A DNA stretch of 64,000 bases from Symbiodinium sp. CCMP2592. Taxonomy: Eukaryota > Sar > Dinophyceae > Suessiales > Symbiodiniaceae. Below, piece after piece: positions 13,061 to 26,219 of the stretch. The notes under the pieces are model-generated. The model saw only the letters and a program-made list of their open reading frames with translations, was not told the DNA's origin and made no database searches. The stretch covers positions 735,357-799,356 of the forward strand of contig CAJNDT010002024.1 in NCBI GenBank assembly GCA_905221615.1, read 5' to 3'. A program made the translations under genes and the position numbers. Positions within the stretch are counted from its first letter, which is position 1, and each line of letters opens with the position of its first letter.

Positions 13061-13778
13061 TTAACCCTAAGACCACGAAGGAAGGACTTTCAGGCCTGGG
13101 ATCTCTATCAGGCCGGGAATTTCAGCAGAAAATCCGCGGTTTGAGGTTTAGGGCTCAGGTGTTTAGAGTTAAGGGCTTAAAGCTTCAGGTTTTGGGGGGT
13201 GGAGATTGAAGGGTCAAAATCACAAGAACTCCAAAGTTAAGGCGGAAGGTTTAGCTGAACCGTGAACCCTGAACCCCGAAACCCTACACCTTATGCCAAA
13301 GGGTGTTCTTGATGGTTTCAGGGCCTGAGTGAGGTCCAGAAATTTTAGGACCTCCGACGGTTTAGGGTGGAAGCTTTCCACCGGCAGGTGGGCCCCGACT
13401 ACACCCAGGAACTCCTCGAGGCGGTGGGCGTGGAGCGCAGTGGCGCTAACGAGGCATCCCTGCGGTTTAGGGCTTATAGGTTTTAGGGCAGGCAAAATAT
13501 GTATAACACGTAGACGCGTTAGGGTGGTATTAGGGTTGTCGGGTTTGGGTTTCGGGTTTCATAACAAGTGGTATTTAGACCCACGATTATCAGATGCACG
13601 CGAGCCTTAAACCAGCTTGTTTAGATTTCAAGGACGCCTATCTCAAACTTTGCTGGTGGAGGGTGGTTTCTCAATCAGGGAACTGCATCAGCAGAGTTGC
13701 CGTGTCTATACTTCATCTTGTCAGCATTGCTTGTGCTGATACCCGGAGTATGTGGGCGTTCAATCAGAGGCAGCTTCG

Positions 13779-14054
13779 TACCTTTGGCTAGTAGGGAATG
13801 GAAGAATGGTACTAGTAATAGTAGTTATATGGTAGTAATATAGTAGTAATATGATAGTAACTAATATGATACGGTTGATGGTATAAAACCTGCATTACCC
13901 ATAATAAGGAATATACCATAATTCCCATAGTTTAGGGTCCTTAGGGTCATGCAAGATTTATATCATCAACCGTAGTAATATGGTAATACTATACTAGTAA
14001 AATAGTCGTTGTAATTGTACCCCATTCCTCCATTCCCTACTAACCAAAGGTAAG
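13779..14054. repeat. Family C inverted-repeat element (copy 2) interrupted by a family A copy
   Basis: The outer ends TACCTTTGGCTAGTAGGGAA and TTCCCTACTAACCAAAGGTA are inverted repeats. TAG/TAT-rich sequence fills the flanks of the interior. A complete family A hairpin (13871-13974) sits inside, so family A inserted after family C was in place. Confidence 0.8.
13871..13974. repeat. Inverted-repeat element, family A (copy 2, nested)
   Basis: The arms are ACGGTTGATGGTATAAAACC and GATTTATATCATCAACCGTA. The interior is in the opposite orientation to copy 1. It lies wholly inside the family C element at 13779-14054. Confidence 0.85.
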
Positions 14055-14137
14055 GCTTGAAACGAGGAGAGCAAGCGCCGAGGCCCAGGTCGAACATGTA
14101 AGCAACCTTGAGTTTGTTAAACCGATAGTATGCCATG

Positions 14138-14251
14138 TTAGAGTATATTATGTTAGATGTTATACTACATTATTAGAGTGTAGTTGATTCGATTTTAGAG
14201 TATATTCTGTTAGATACTATACTACATTATTAGAGTGTAGTTGATTCGATT
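14138..14251. repeat. 57-bp tandem duplication
   Basis: Two copies begin with TTAGAGTATATT at 14138 and 14195 and both end with AGTGTAGTTGATTCGATT. They differ at a few positions (TATG/TCTG, ATGT/ATAC). AT-rich, with no coding sense. Confidence 0.85.
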
Positions 14252-14526
14252 CTGTTCTGCTCGACTACTACATTGTGAATTATTTTTCATTTTCTAAGGC
14301 GAACCCCCCCCCTCTCTCACTACGGCGGAGCCGAAAACACCCCTCAAATGTGGCCTCCACTTCAGATAAGCATCTCCGCAATTGCACGAGGCCGCCGTGC
14401 AAAGTCTGATGGACCACTACATCGGAGAGGCTCAGGCAATGTCCTCAAACTCTGGAGTTCAAGAGTACTAACTTCGAAACCGTAGCTAAACGCCGAACGA
14501 ACTCCCTCAATTCCCTAAACCTTATC

Positions 14527-14613
14527 CCTAAGACTCCAAATAGCCCAAAGTAGGTAGTATTTATACACTTTAGACCCCAAAGTAGGTACTATTTGTATAC
14601 TTGGAGTCTTAGG
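14527..14613. repeat. Inverted-repeat element, family E (copy in + sense)
   Basis: CCTAAGACTCCAAATAGCCC on the left is mirrored by TACTTGGAGTCTTAGG on the right. CCCAAAGTAGGTAGTATTTA and CCCCAAAGTAGGTACTATTT lie between. The segment 39871-39958 is its reverse complement with only a few differences. Confidence 0.8.
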
Positions 14614-15651
14614 GTATTGCAGCACCTTAAACTCGAAGCCCAGTTATAGAACCCCCGTGCCCGAACCCCGAATGGAGTTTAGAGGGACTGTTGAGGCTCT
14701 CATGACTCACATCCCAAGGCTTAGCCTTAGGGTTTAGGGTATAGGACTTCCGGTTTAGGAGTTAGGTATCAGGAGGTTCAGGGTGTTGGGTGTAGGATTT
14801 CGGGTTTACGGACGAGGATTTAGGGTGCACACTTATCGTCTTAACGGTATCGACGATACCTGCCATTAGCAGCAACACCGTCGGCCCTCAGCCTCAAAAC
14901 CTCGGATTCTGTCTCATACCGTAAACCCTCACAAACCAAGCGTCAACGACCCCGTATGTCAAGGACACTCTTGTAAGTTCCCTTGACATAAGGAAGCTTG
15001 CAAGTGCAGTTACAGGAACCTGTATACACAAAAGTACGTCTAAACGAACCCTTATACCCGGAGAGCCCAATACACGTCAGTAATGTGAAGCCCTCTGTAT
15101 CTTGAGGTATATTTCCTTGAAACCTCAACTCAGGAATAGACGGTATTACATTTCAACTCATAATATAACCCTCTTCGTATTGTTTGAGGTACCTTCCTTG
15201 TGGGCATGCCCTAGAGGTAGGAACCTGCAAATCCGAAACCCCTGTTTGGGCGGAAGGATTCGTTGCTGTCGAGATATGGCGACAAGCTGCTCATCTCGGT
15301 GCGCTGACGATGACGTGGGTGTGCAGTTTCATTGGGAGTGGGCGGTTCAGCAGATTAGGGTTTCACGAGGGTTTGGGGGTTTGGGGCATTATGCTTTATT
15401 TCGGGTTGAGGGATTCAGGTTTGAAATAAGGTTTATAGGGTTTAGGGTTTGAACTGTAGGGTTTCTGCGGAAATGTGGGTTTCCTCTCCCAATGAATTCC
15501 GCATCGTCAGGTTGAGCCCCTTTCCCCAAGACTTCCGCCAGAACCACGGTCGGCGCGGAGGTGCTGCCTGCTGCCCGGTGGGTGTCGAGCCATCTAGCAC
15601 GTGGCTCAGAGGGTTCCCACAGACCCGAAGCCCTTTGGGAATCCCGGAAAG

Positions 15652-15756
15652 TACTGTTGATGATATAAATCCGGCATTACCCATAATAAGGAATATGCCA
15701 TAATTCCCATAGTTTAGGGTCCTTAAGGTAATGCAGGATTTATATCATCAACCGTA
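15652..15756. repeat. Inverted-repeat element, family A (copy 3)
   Basis: ACTGTTGATGATATAAATCC and GGATTTATATCATCAACCGT form the arms. The interior reads CATAATAAGGAATATGCCAT then AGTTTAGGGTCCTTAAGG, the same orientation as copy 2. Confidence 0.85.
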
Positions 15757-18700
15757 GTCCGGCTTTGGGTTGACGGTTCAGGGCGGGACTCCGACTAAGT
15801 TCTGGGTTAATTTAGGTTCATTTTGGCTTGAGGACGGGGATTAAGCCGATTAAGCTCTGGAAGTGTTCACCGGCAAGGCGTTCCGCATCTTCCCGGCATC
15901 TGGGGCAGCAGCGGTGGTGCAGGCCTCTCAATCCCGATGCTTTTTAATGCTTAGAATACCTGTCTCGGTACTGGTCGTGATCGATGATGATGGCGATGCT
16001 GATGCTGCTGCTGCTGCCGCTGCTGCTGCTGCTCCGGCTGCTGCTCATGACGACGGCGATGATGCTCAGCAGGGCAGACAGAAGTTCTTCTGTTGCAATC
16101 GTAATGAGGACAGACCGACTATTGCTGGTGTTGGTTACCACTGTCATGCTGACGATCGAGTGTCTGCCTCGTAGCCGTGCTTGTTGCCGTACCGTGGCTT
16201 CCATGCACCAGCTGACCAGTGTTTGTTACTATCAGAATTTCGATTGTCGAAGCCAGGAATCCTAAACCCTGCGCGAAGGACCATATATGCATATTATACA
16301 ACGGACTCACTGAGCGGTATCGTGCTAATGGCTTTAGAACCATGGACCTCCTCATGTTATGGGTATGCTCTCTGGCATTTGGGCCATTAGAGATTGGGCA
16401 TGGGAGTCCTTGCATGATGGAGTATTGGGGGTTTCACACCCGCAAGCTCTGAGACTCGAGCACCCACCACCCGTAGCCGTGGAATCCCAATCCGCCCGAA
16501 AGGACATCGGCGTCGTGGAGCCCGCGCATCCGAAAGGTGACGATGAGGCAGGGTTTAGGGTTTATATTATTCCAATTTCGTAAATATATGTAATGCTGTG
16601 CACCATGCGGCAAGCCTATCAAAAGCCTTCTTCACTAGAACTGTGATGACGGCAGCGACGAGAGCCACGATCCCGCGACACCACCGTCATCATCACCACC
16701 ATCAGCGCAGGCATCAGGCACGACAACGTCCACCACCGCTCTTGCATATCTCCCCCTGTGCCTGCTGGTGCTGCAGCAAAAGTCCTACGATGGCAAAGAC
16801 AACCCCTCCACCGACCACGATGCGGACGACGAGGACGAGTGCTGTTCCGTCCGCGAGGATGTGCCGATTGCTTGTCAGACGAACCAAGACGACATTACAA
16901 TAGTAAGGATACCATACTTGGGCAACTTAAACACTCTTCAACAGGAACCCGGTTTTGAAGGTTCGGCCGTCGGCGACCGAGTCCTTGTCATTATCATCGA
17001 GTCAAAAAGGTTTGGACTAAGGTGGAGAGGACCGTGCTCAAGCCGTCCGGTTTGGGACTCCCACTGCATCCCCCAACCCCGGACCACCTTTCTGAGCTTG
17101 CTTCAGAGTCGGCCGACATTGTAAGTCCCAAAGTTGTTGTTGCAGAACTTGTCTGGCTCAGAAGTGCTTCCATGGGCGTGAGCGAATTAGGCGTATCTGG
17201 CTTCTGTGATGGATTTCAAGGAGTTCCATGACAGACATCGCAGACGGTTAGGAGCGAGATTTCCGTTCAAACTGGCTTCCCATCATTCTGCAGGCAAACC
17301 AACGCCGCTACCGTGCAGATAGATGGCGCGAGGCCATGGTTCCGACTATACTTGTTCTCCGTAGCCTAGCTATGTTCTTTGCTTCAGATCATCTTTTTCC
17401 GTTCAACCATGTTTGCTTTTCTGGGTTCGGGTCTTGTTTGGACAGTCTTGGACTTGCAAACTGTGATGCTTAGTTGTCCTTGCCGTGTGCCGTCAGGCAG
17501 TTTCTCCGGTTGAAGCTCATGTGTATCTACAGTATTTGTTTTTGTGGGCGAGCATGTTTGGAACACGGAGTGGTTTTGAAATTCTGGCACCTCAGACGTT
17601 GAAACAGCAGCATCAGCGGACACCACCCCAACAACCGCAAGCACTTCCTCGACACCCAAGCAGCAACAGTAACAGCAACCAACACCAACAGCGCGAAGAA
17701 CGAAGAGAACTACAAACACATGTAACTGTAGCAAGCATGCCAGTACCAGAGATGCTCGAAGCAACCGAACTACTCGCGAAAGCCGCTTGAATGGCACCCT
17801 GACTCCAGACCTCTGAAGTGTTTGCGCTTGCAGGCGGTCGAGCCTGCACCTCCAGGCGGATCGCTCTGTGCACGCAAGTTTTCGGACATCTTTTCTCGAT
17901 CACTGCTTCAAGGTTTTGGGTTAAAGGATATTCGCTCAATTTACTACATGAGATCTGCTAGCCACTCTCAAACTCTCGGATACCTGAGGGAGTTCCAACT
18001 TTTTAGGCTTCGGGGTTTTGTGCCCACAGTCTACCGCTGGTAGGTCGCTGATTACTGAATGGTTCGTGTGTGGTCACTTCCGCATAGGCGTGACGAGATG
18101 CTGGCAATTACATGTGGCATCGTACCGCCACTGCAACGTGAAGCCAAACCCTAAACTCTAAACTCAAGTCACGTCTGTCATGTATTGTGTGTCGTGTCCG
18201 AGCGTTCACCCCTAGTTCACTCTTTCTAGGCCCAAAGCTGGGGTTTAGGGTTTTACGGTAGAACCTCGATCGCCGGATCCTTTTGAAATACGGCTTCCTC
18301 ACTAGCTTGAACAAGCTCCGCGTCAGTCGCGCTGAGCTGCATGGCTTGATGCACCCTCGCAGCGGTGCAGTGTGGGGTCAAGGCTTTGTCTTTAGCGTTT
18401 CGTTGTTTGTGGTTTTTTTTGGACCTTATATATACACCCTACTAAACACCAAGCCCCTAAATTCAAAACACCTATAACCCCTTAACTCCTGATGAAAAAT
18501 CTGGCCAAGCCAAGTCCCTCTGACCGAGCTCGGGAAGACGAGTTCCGGTTCTGGCTTGAACTTCAAGCCCGAGTGCGGCAGCCTCTCATATAATATTCTT
18601 TATAGTGAAATATAGATACTGTTTCATATAACGTATAGTATAACGTGATATATAATCATGTAATGTAACACACAATATCAGCCATCCTCTAGTGTGAAAT

Positions 18701-19157
18701 CCCAAGCCAAAAATCCTCCGAAGGCAGCAATGGTCATGCTCCCTTTCGCCCGGTGCTGCTGAGCACCTTCTTGGGCAACTGGAGGCGGCCGCTGTTATTG
18801 TTTGGTCTAGACTCTAATTAGCTTAGTTCAGCCCTAAGGAAACCAATGACAAAAGCCTACTAGTTTCAGGGTTGTCGCTCGTGGTCTTTGATCGCGTTCT
18901 GAAGAACCTTATGCCTGTTGGCACTTGCGGGTGGTAATGAGCATTCCAACGATGGGTTCGTTTTTCTGCTGACAAGCCTACTACACGGCTTAGGGGTTCG
19001 ACTTACTACGATCATCAGAATGTTTTTTCTTTCCTGTTACATCTGTTACCATCGCTGCTTTCTTGTTTTGTCCTTCCTCCTAGCCATCATTATCGTGACT
19101 TTTCAGATTCTTCTGTGCGGGATTTCAGAATCTGGCCTTGTATCGTTCTTCCGGGGA

Positions 19158-19205
19158 CACACGCACACACACACACACACTCACACACACACACACACAC
19201 ACACC
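19158..19205. repeat. (CA)n microsatellite
   Basis: About 22 CA dinucleotides with one CT interruption. Confidence 0.9.
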
Positions 19206-19209
19206 TGGC

Positions 19210-22200
19210 ACTGTGGCGCCAAGCTGCCCCTGGGTTGAAGCTGATCTCAGGCATCGGCACACAGAGCTTGTGGCCCTGGACACTGTCCCTTGGAAGCCGT
19301 TCGGGCCAAAGGCTTAGAGTCTAACCTTTAGGGTTTTTTTTAGGGGGTTTAGCGCTTTAAAGTTCAGGGCAGCTGCAGAGCAGTGGTCCCAAAAAGGAGA
19401 GGGAATGAAACATCTTGCCAAAGTTCCGGAAGAGTAGAACTTTAAGGGTCCACGTACCCATACTTTGGCTTAAAGGGCTTTCTATTCAAGTGTTCGGCAC
19501 TTTAAGGCCTAAGTGCATACTATATGGTTCTACAGGGGAAGCCACAAGAGCAGATCGCGCATATAGACAAGAACTAGCGCCTGATCCGAAACTCTTATTT
19601 GGAGGGTCTGACGACTTGGTAAGTAGTTAGTCTAGAGACTTATAGGTATCATAACCCCAATTAGGACGCCTTTTTCTTATCTACTTACGCGCCCCGGCCC
19701 TCCAAGTAATCCAATGAAGCAAGGACCCTAAACCGGAAGAGCGAAGACAGAAAAATATGGTTTTCCACTTATGCGTGGATCCCGCAGCTCCTGGCCCAGA
19801 ACCACGACACACCAACCCTAGACGCTGAACCTCTAAACCTCTAGACCCCAAAACATGAGCCCCCAGACCCAGAGAACATAAACCCTCAAAGAGTTAAACC
19901 TCTAAAAACTAAGCAGACCCGACCCGCTAAACCCCAGGTTGTTGATGCAGCTCTAAAGGCCGTGGCCGAGGGGAAGTGGAGGCACGCCAGCCGCGCCAGT
20001 GTACTGATCTGGGCTTTGGGGTTGAGGGTCAGAGTAATGCTGGACCCTGTTGACTTCTTATACCTGCGCAGTCCTGTAAACATAACAGAAGGTTGGTTCC
20101 CGCGTGACCTTGGCATAGTTGGTTTTCGCCCTGTTGATTACCCCTCTTGTCTGAATTGAGATCCCGGCTTCTGGGAGAACGACGTGGAGCCAGAGGCAGA
20201 GAAACTTGGATATCGTAGTGCCACATAGCTTGCTACAGTACATTATGGTGTTATGTGCATATATATATATATATATATATTCAACATCACCTGCACACCA
20301 AAGCCTCCGGCATCGTATGATTACCAGCTGTCCCCCTGAAGCTTATAACCCGATGACAACTTGAGCTGTGCTCCAGGGTATTTTGCTTGTAGTCAGGACG
20401 AGCCCTACAGGAGTCCGATCCGAGCGGTATGCTGTAAGTAAGCTGTAACGTCTCAACATGAAGCAATTGAGCCCTGAATCCTAAACCCTAAACGGCTCTA
20501 AGCCAATAAAGGAAACCCTAAACCCTAAGCCGATCTCAGGTTCGGCTTAGGGTCAGCTCTAGGTCCCTCCGTGTCCCTGGTTGTGATGCAAAGCACAGAG
20601 GGTTTAGGGCTTTAGGGTTTAGGGTTTAGAGACATCCTCGACCGTTTTGTAACTTCCACTTTGTTTTGGAGCTTTGGAGCTTCGTTAAACGAACGTTTTG
20701 AGTATGTAAAACGTCCCACTTTGCAATAGCCTTTTTATGACGATCTTGGCAGGTGGACTCCTGATTTCTGGGAGAGCCTATGTGGAGAGGTGCCAGATTT
20801 GTAAAGGTAAGGCGTCCTTGCCTTGTCACTTTAGTTCTGCTGCTGCAGTGGAAATCTGCAGGTGTGATGGCTGAATGCGGGGAGGATGGCGATGGAACGT
20901 GCTGAAGGTGATGCGGGCGGGGATGGTTTTTGCTGCTGGCGACGACGGTGATGATTAAGATCGTGGCCGTGGCGAAGGTGATGAGAAGGATATCTTCCGA
21001 TGGTGCTGATGATGACGAAGATCGTGATGCAGATGGCAGTGGTGATGACGAGGGCGAGGTTGAGGAGAAGCATGTGCAGGGGAAAAGTGGTGGCTCTTCT
21101 TTTGCTCTTCTGATGCTAGTTGTTATCGTAACAAATAGTTCTCACGACTCAAGCTTGGAGGTTGATGACTGTCATCATGGTGAAGATGCAGATCAGCGTC
21201 AGTATGATGTTCCAGATGGTCGCAATGCTGACGGTGTGTTGATGGCAATGCTGGATTCTGTGTTACACATGCATGCTGCATGGACCATGACCAGCCCAAA
21301 CCCTCAGCCCTTAAAGCTAGGCCCTGCCTACTAAGCTGTATCGGGTTGATGCAGTAGTTTTTTAGTGTTTGATACCCTTTAAGGTTTCCTTTATGGCCTC
21401 CTTTAAGGGTTTAGGGATTGATTTCTTTCGAGGTTCCTAGTTTTCTCCAGTTGGAGGTGGAGCTGGTGGTTCCGCACACACCATGCCTATCCTGTGTCCT
21501 GGCAGCAGCTTCCTGAGGATTGTGATATTGGAGTATTGCCCCTTAGGGTTCTCATGATGTGTGCAGTACAGTGCGCCCTTGGCTTCAGGATTTGGGGTTT
21601 GTGGGTCTTGGTTCTTGGTGCGGTATGATGCTTTAGGGTTCCTGATTCCTGACAGTCCTGATACTATAGTAGCAGAATATAGGGGTCGGACTAATTAGCA
21701 AGAATGTTCCTCAGGATTTCTCATGATAGCTGTGGCATTCCAGAACCGCCGTCTAATTCTGAAGGCACCTCACATAGGGTTTCAGGATTAGGGCTTCACG
21801 GCTGGAGGACATTGAAGGGTTAGGGTATTAGGGCTCTGGGGGTTCTAGGGGTTGAAGGTCAAACTTTGGACGAAAAGTTCAGGGATCAGGGATTATTGGA
21901 CCACTTCGAAATAGCATGGTCTTTCCAGCCCTGACATGCATAAACTCAAAGTGCCTCATTCCTCAAAGCCCCATTGCGACTGCCTTTGGAAACAAAGCAC
22001 CCGACTGCCAGCAGCAGCCCAGTCTGAGATGCCGCAACAAAAAGTGGGCTCCTAAGCCCCTACATCTGTCACAGTTTCGTATTTGTAATTTGGCCCTGCA
22101 ACTGCAAAGCGTCCTTTCAGAAGTGATAGAAATGCATTAAGCCGGGTTTAGGTATGCCTAGCTGCTCATGGCATTGGGGGTAGCGCTCTAGGGCTCCGGG

Positions 22201-24777
22201 GTTCCAGCTTTAGTTTTGCAGGTTTATGGTTTACAGGGAACTCCAGAAAATTGGAATATGGTAAATCATATTCCAACTTTCTGGCTTTTACTTTAGGGGC
22301 TGTTGAAAAATGTCGCAGAGCTTCGACATTCGGGAAGCTCTGGGCTGCAACCAGCAGCCAAATTCTGTAGTACCTACAGTCTCCGATCTAGTTCCTTTTC
22401 ATACTGTAGTTAACCAATCTTCTTAGGAACCTACGTGGAATGGTTGCTGAACCAAAGCAGCGAAACCCTAAACCCTAAAATCTCTTACATATTACGTAGC
22501 AGTAGTAGTAGTAGTAGTAGTAGCAGCAGTAGCAGCAGTAGTAGTAGTAGTAGTGGTGGTAGTAGTAGTAGAGCAGAGCCCCCTTTATCTCCTTGTATCT
22601 CTTGAGGCGTCGGAGCCCTGGCGCAGCTGCGGCGCTGGGCGCCCAAGCTGCAGCTGCGTGTCGCCTACCAGGACCGTGCCGGAAGCAGTGTGTTTTGCGT
22701 ACATGGGTATATGGTGCCGAGCATTTTGGGTGATAAAAATTTGGTATGTGTATACACACACATATATATATATATGCATGTATATTCACAGCGCCGTTGG
22801 GGTATAGGTGTTTGGATATATGGTGTAGAGCCTTATGGGTTGTAAGTATATGGGAACCCGGGTACAAGTACGGATGTGAGAGTCGTTACCTTCCCCGGCC
22901 ATGATGATGGAAAGCACTGCGAAGACACAGTAAGATTATTGAGGCGGCGATGTTCAACATGGATCTGGTTAGGGTGGTTTGCACGGGCTCGAAGTCTTCA
23001 TGTCACGAGGGTATTTACCCCATCCTTCGTCCCAGGAGACAGTGATAACCAACAAACTGTTGCAAGAACTTCTGCGTCGGCAACTGTGTCCTGATTTGCA
23101 AACCCTAGTCCCTGAACCCAAAACCCCTAAGCCCTAAACCCGGTGCATTTGATATGCCATCCGTTGGCACGCATCTTTGCACCGCGTCGAGCTCAACAAA
23201 ACACAAGCACCTAGACACTCAAGCCTAAGCCTTTTTGTTGTTTAAGCCCTTGAATTCGTATCGAAGCCCGAGGCCCCAAACTCCTATAAATCTTAAACCC
23301 TAAATTTAAACTTCCAAACCGTGTATACACTGCACACCGTGAAATCCGAATCAAAGGAAAAACGATCAGGAATTGCAAAAAGGCCCTTTCCACGGCCCCG
23401 TAGAGGACTGGCGTGAATGGCGCCGAGTGTTGCGAGAGCATGTGGCTGCGCGCCACGCCTGCGGTGGCGAACCGCGACCGCCTTGAGAAAAATAAAATAT
23501 GAGGTAAGGTTGCAGGGTTCATGCGGCGCGAGATAACGAGAGTTCAAGGACTTCAGGCGTTAGGGTGTATATAAAGGGCTCATGTCTATGGTAGCGCAGT
23601 CAGTATTCTTATAGACACCGTCATCAGTCTTGGCCCCATTGTCATGTATTCCATTTATGCAGCACTGGCGGTTGTAGCTCGATTACTGGCCATCTTTCAT
23701 GGGTGAGGTCCAGACCATTTTTCAGGCTGAGCTTGTGGCGCGTCCAGGCTTACAGATGAAAGCGCAGATTACTTAGAGGATCATGGGACTTAGTAAGTAG
23801 GTTATAATTGGGGTTATAAGTCCCCTAAGTGGGGTTATCCTAATTATAACCTACTTATAACCTGACTTACTAAGTCCCATGAGCCTTCAACTAGAAACCT
23901 AGTAAGGCTTTCTGAATGGTTGTCGCAGCAATTCAATCCGCGATCCCCTCAAAGGGCTGTCCATGACAAAGCCATATCTGCTTCGGCCTCCTCCATAGCT
24001 CGCTTCATGACATGAGTGGTGTTTGCGAACAGCTGCAAGCAACTAGATGTTTCCGATTCCGTCGGCCTTGCATCTCAATACATGCTGTCTGATGCAGGTG
24101 ACGGAGCCTGCGACGACGAGAGAGGCGACGATGTAGCAGCTTCGGAATTAGGGCTTAGAAGGTTCCTGGGATGTTGGTTACATTCGTTTAAGCCAGCTCA
24201 AAGCTTACGATTGCGCCAATCATGGCCATGAAAAAGGTAGTGGTGATGTTGTTCACGATGGTTATCGTGACAAAGCCGTTTATGATGATCCCCAAAGTAC
24301 AAAAGCAGGAGCAGGAGTAGGAGCATGAGCCGGAGCAGCATCGTGCTTGTAGTAGTGACGACCACTTAAACAGCTGCTCCATGAACCCTGACAAAACTCA
24401 CATTCACCCAAAAAGCATCGCTTTTCATCCCAATGCGTCCGACGTTTTAGGGTTTAGGGTTTAGACTTATGTCATGAACCCGCGGCCTGGGATTCAGAAG
24501 TTTTAAACCCCATGAACCCGTCCTGAACCCCTAAATCCCTGAACCCCGGAGCGCAAAGCCCCAAACATAACAAAGCCCTAAACACCTGCGCCTCAATTAA
24601 GCCCAAAATTCTCAGCCTCTAAGCCTTAACCATCCTTAACCCAAGACCTTATAAACCCTAACCCTATAAGCCTCGAACCCCTAAACCCCTCAACCACCAA
24701 ACTTCCGAAGCCTCAACCTTACCAGGCGTCCCGCTTCTCGCTGGTTTCGGCCTCCGCGGAGGCTGAGCTGAGCCTTG
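19210..24777. other. Non-coding stretch with scattered telomere-like DNA
   Basis: No gene is supported. It holds a divergent family B copy at about 19598-19711, a (TA)n run at 20258-20281, a trinucleotide AGT/GCA run at 22497-22570, a short family D hairpin at 22235-22297 and CCCTAAA-like heptamers at 20460-20640 and 24440-24720. The frame at 20930-21334 is rich in GAT/GAC repeats and has no family features. Confidence 0.55.
23771..23892. repeat. Inverted-repeat element, family B (copy 2, full)
   Basis: ACTTAGAGGATCATGGGACT with TAGTAAGTAGGTTATAA faces TTATAACCTGACTTACTAAG with TCCCATGAGCCTTCAA. Two GGGGTTAT blocks and TAATTATAACC form the interior. Confidence 0.85.
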
Positions 24778-24978
24778 AGGTTTCGGTTTCGGGTTTAGGG
24801 TTTAGGGTTTAGGGTTTAGGGTTTAGGGTTTAGGGTTTAGGGTTTAGGGTTTCGGGTTTAGGGTTTAGGGTGTAGGGTTTAGGGTTTCGGGTTTAGGGTT
24901 TAGGGTTTAGGGTGTTGGGTTTACTATGTAGGGTTTAGGGTTTAGGGTTTAGGGTTTAGGGTGTTGGGTTTACTATGG
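24778..24978. repeat. Interstitial telomere-type array (TTTAGGG)n
   Basis: About 20 heptamers TTTAGGG with variants TTTCGGG, TGTAGGG and TGTTGGG. A higher-order pattern is visible: TGTTGGGTTTACTATG occurs twice (near 24911 and 24960). It is the longest such array in the first 28 kb and abuts a family G copy. Confidence 0.9.
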
Positions 24979-25073
24979 GGGCCTAAATCATTACCAGTAC
25001 TATTGTGGAGGTTCCTTGCTCAAATTATAGTATAATGAGCCCCAACACCCTATTCTATTTATTACGGCCCCTA
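24974..25073. repeat. Inverted-repeat element, family G
   Basis: GGGGGCCTAAATCATTACC faces CTATTTATTACGGCCCCTA. The interior has ACTATTGTGGAGGTTCCTTG, matching the reverse complement of the copy at 2784-2890. Confidence 0.7.
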
Positions 25074-25529
25074 CCTTGGCGTGTTGCCCTAAACCCTAAA
25101 CCCTTGGGTTTAGGCGGGTTTCGGGTTTGGGGAGGTCTAGGGGTCAGAGTTGAGGATGTAGGGTTTTTAGTTTTTGGTTGAGGGGGGTTGAGAGTCCAGA
25201 GTTCAGGGGGGGTTGAGTGTTTTGGGTTCAGGGGGAGGGGTCCGGATGGGGCCTTTTCCTTTCGTTAGAACCGTATTTAGAATTAGTTTCTATACGGTTG
25301 CTTTAACTGGTCCTTTAGGGGTGACTTCCAGGGGTATGATGGGAGTCTTGTATATCGGCGGACTCGAAGGGAAACTTGTTATTGATAGCTCGGAGTTTGG
25401 AGTACAGCTGGGTTTGGGATTTTGACGTGAAGTGCCACTGCCACCCCTGATGCCCAGCCTCCACGGGGTGTTTGTGTGCAATAATTGTGAGTTTCAGCTT
25501 CTGGGGGGGGTGGGGGGGTCATCAACATA

Positions 25530-25643
25530 CAGTAGAAGCCAGAGAGTTGCAACATCCTTTTCCTGACGTTCTTCAGGGAAAGCAAAGGGAATCCCAGCAC
25601 TTATCATCCCAATTCCATGTTCCAACTTCCTGGGGTTCACCGC
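25530..25643. repeat. Inverted-repeat element, family D (copy 2)
   Basis: AGTAGAAGCCAGAGAGTTGC faces GTTCCAACTTCCTGGGGTTC. The interior GGGAATCCCAGCACTTATCA parallels 7730-7848. Confidence 0.75.
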
Positions 25644-26113
25644 AAGCAGCCAAGCCAGTAGAGCTTAGAAGCTCCCCCCACCCTGTATTAGTGACTATAA
25701 GGATTACAGTAGGGCCCTATTATATTCCTATCATACCACTATTACAGGGTGGCGGCCCCTTCTAAAGTAGACCCCAACTCCTACACCCTGAACCCAAGGA
25801 AGTAGATAGCGCTTGAGGCCCGGATGTACAACAGGAGTCCATCCTACAGCGCTGAAGCGGGGGTTTAAGCTGTGACATTTAGGGTTTAGGGTTCCGGGCT
25901 TATAACAGTTCAGGTTTATAGGGTTCAGATGTAACTTGGGTTTGGGGTTTAGGGGTGCTGCAGCCGTCGAACTCTAGGGAGCCAGTCTGCCCTAAGCCAG
26001 GATGTGTGTCTGACGTTTAGTCTTGTATTGGGTTTCTTTCAACTTTATGCCTATTCCCAAGCCCCAAACCAGAAGCTGGGAGTTCATAACCCGAAACCCT
26101 AAACTTGCCCTGA

Positions 26114-26219
26114 ACGGTTGATGATATGAATCCTGCATTACCTTATTAAGGACCCTAAACTATGGGAATTATGGTACATTCCTTAGTATGGGTAATGCAG
26201 GATTTATATCATAAACCGA
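26114..26219. repeat. Inverted-repeat element, family A (copy 4)
   Basis: ACGGTTGATGATATGAATCC faces GGATTTATATCATAAACCGA. The interior is in the same orientation as copy 1. Confidence 0.85.

Larger units (their letters stand above)
11081..19150. other. Telomere-like non-coding stretch with fold-back elements
   Basis: No credible gene. It contains a (CCCTAAA)n cluster at about 12930-13060, a 57-bp tandem duplication (14138-14251), a GCT-repeat at about 15995-16050, and the family A, B, C and E copies listed separately. Frames at 15863-16174, 17384-17797 and 17485-17790 are long-ish but low-complexity or trinucleotide-driven. Confidence 0.55.

Noticed and set aside
15821-15840. CATTTTGGCTTGAG, resembling part of the dinoflagellate spliced leader
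   Set aside because: Only about 12 of 15 bases match and no gene or retrocopy follows; probably chance.
20930-21334. 134-codon acidic frame
   Set aside because: GAT/GAC-rich simple sequence in a telomere-like neighbourhood; no exon-like neighbours or motifs.
22475-22867. 130-codon frame on the - strand
   Set aside because: Its C-terminal part is a trinucleotide AGT repeat and the rest lacks any family feature.
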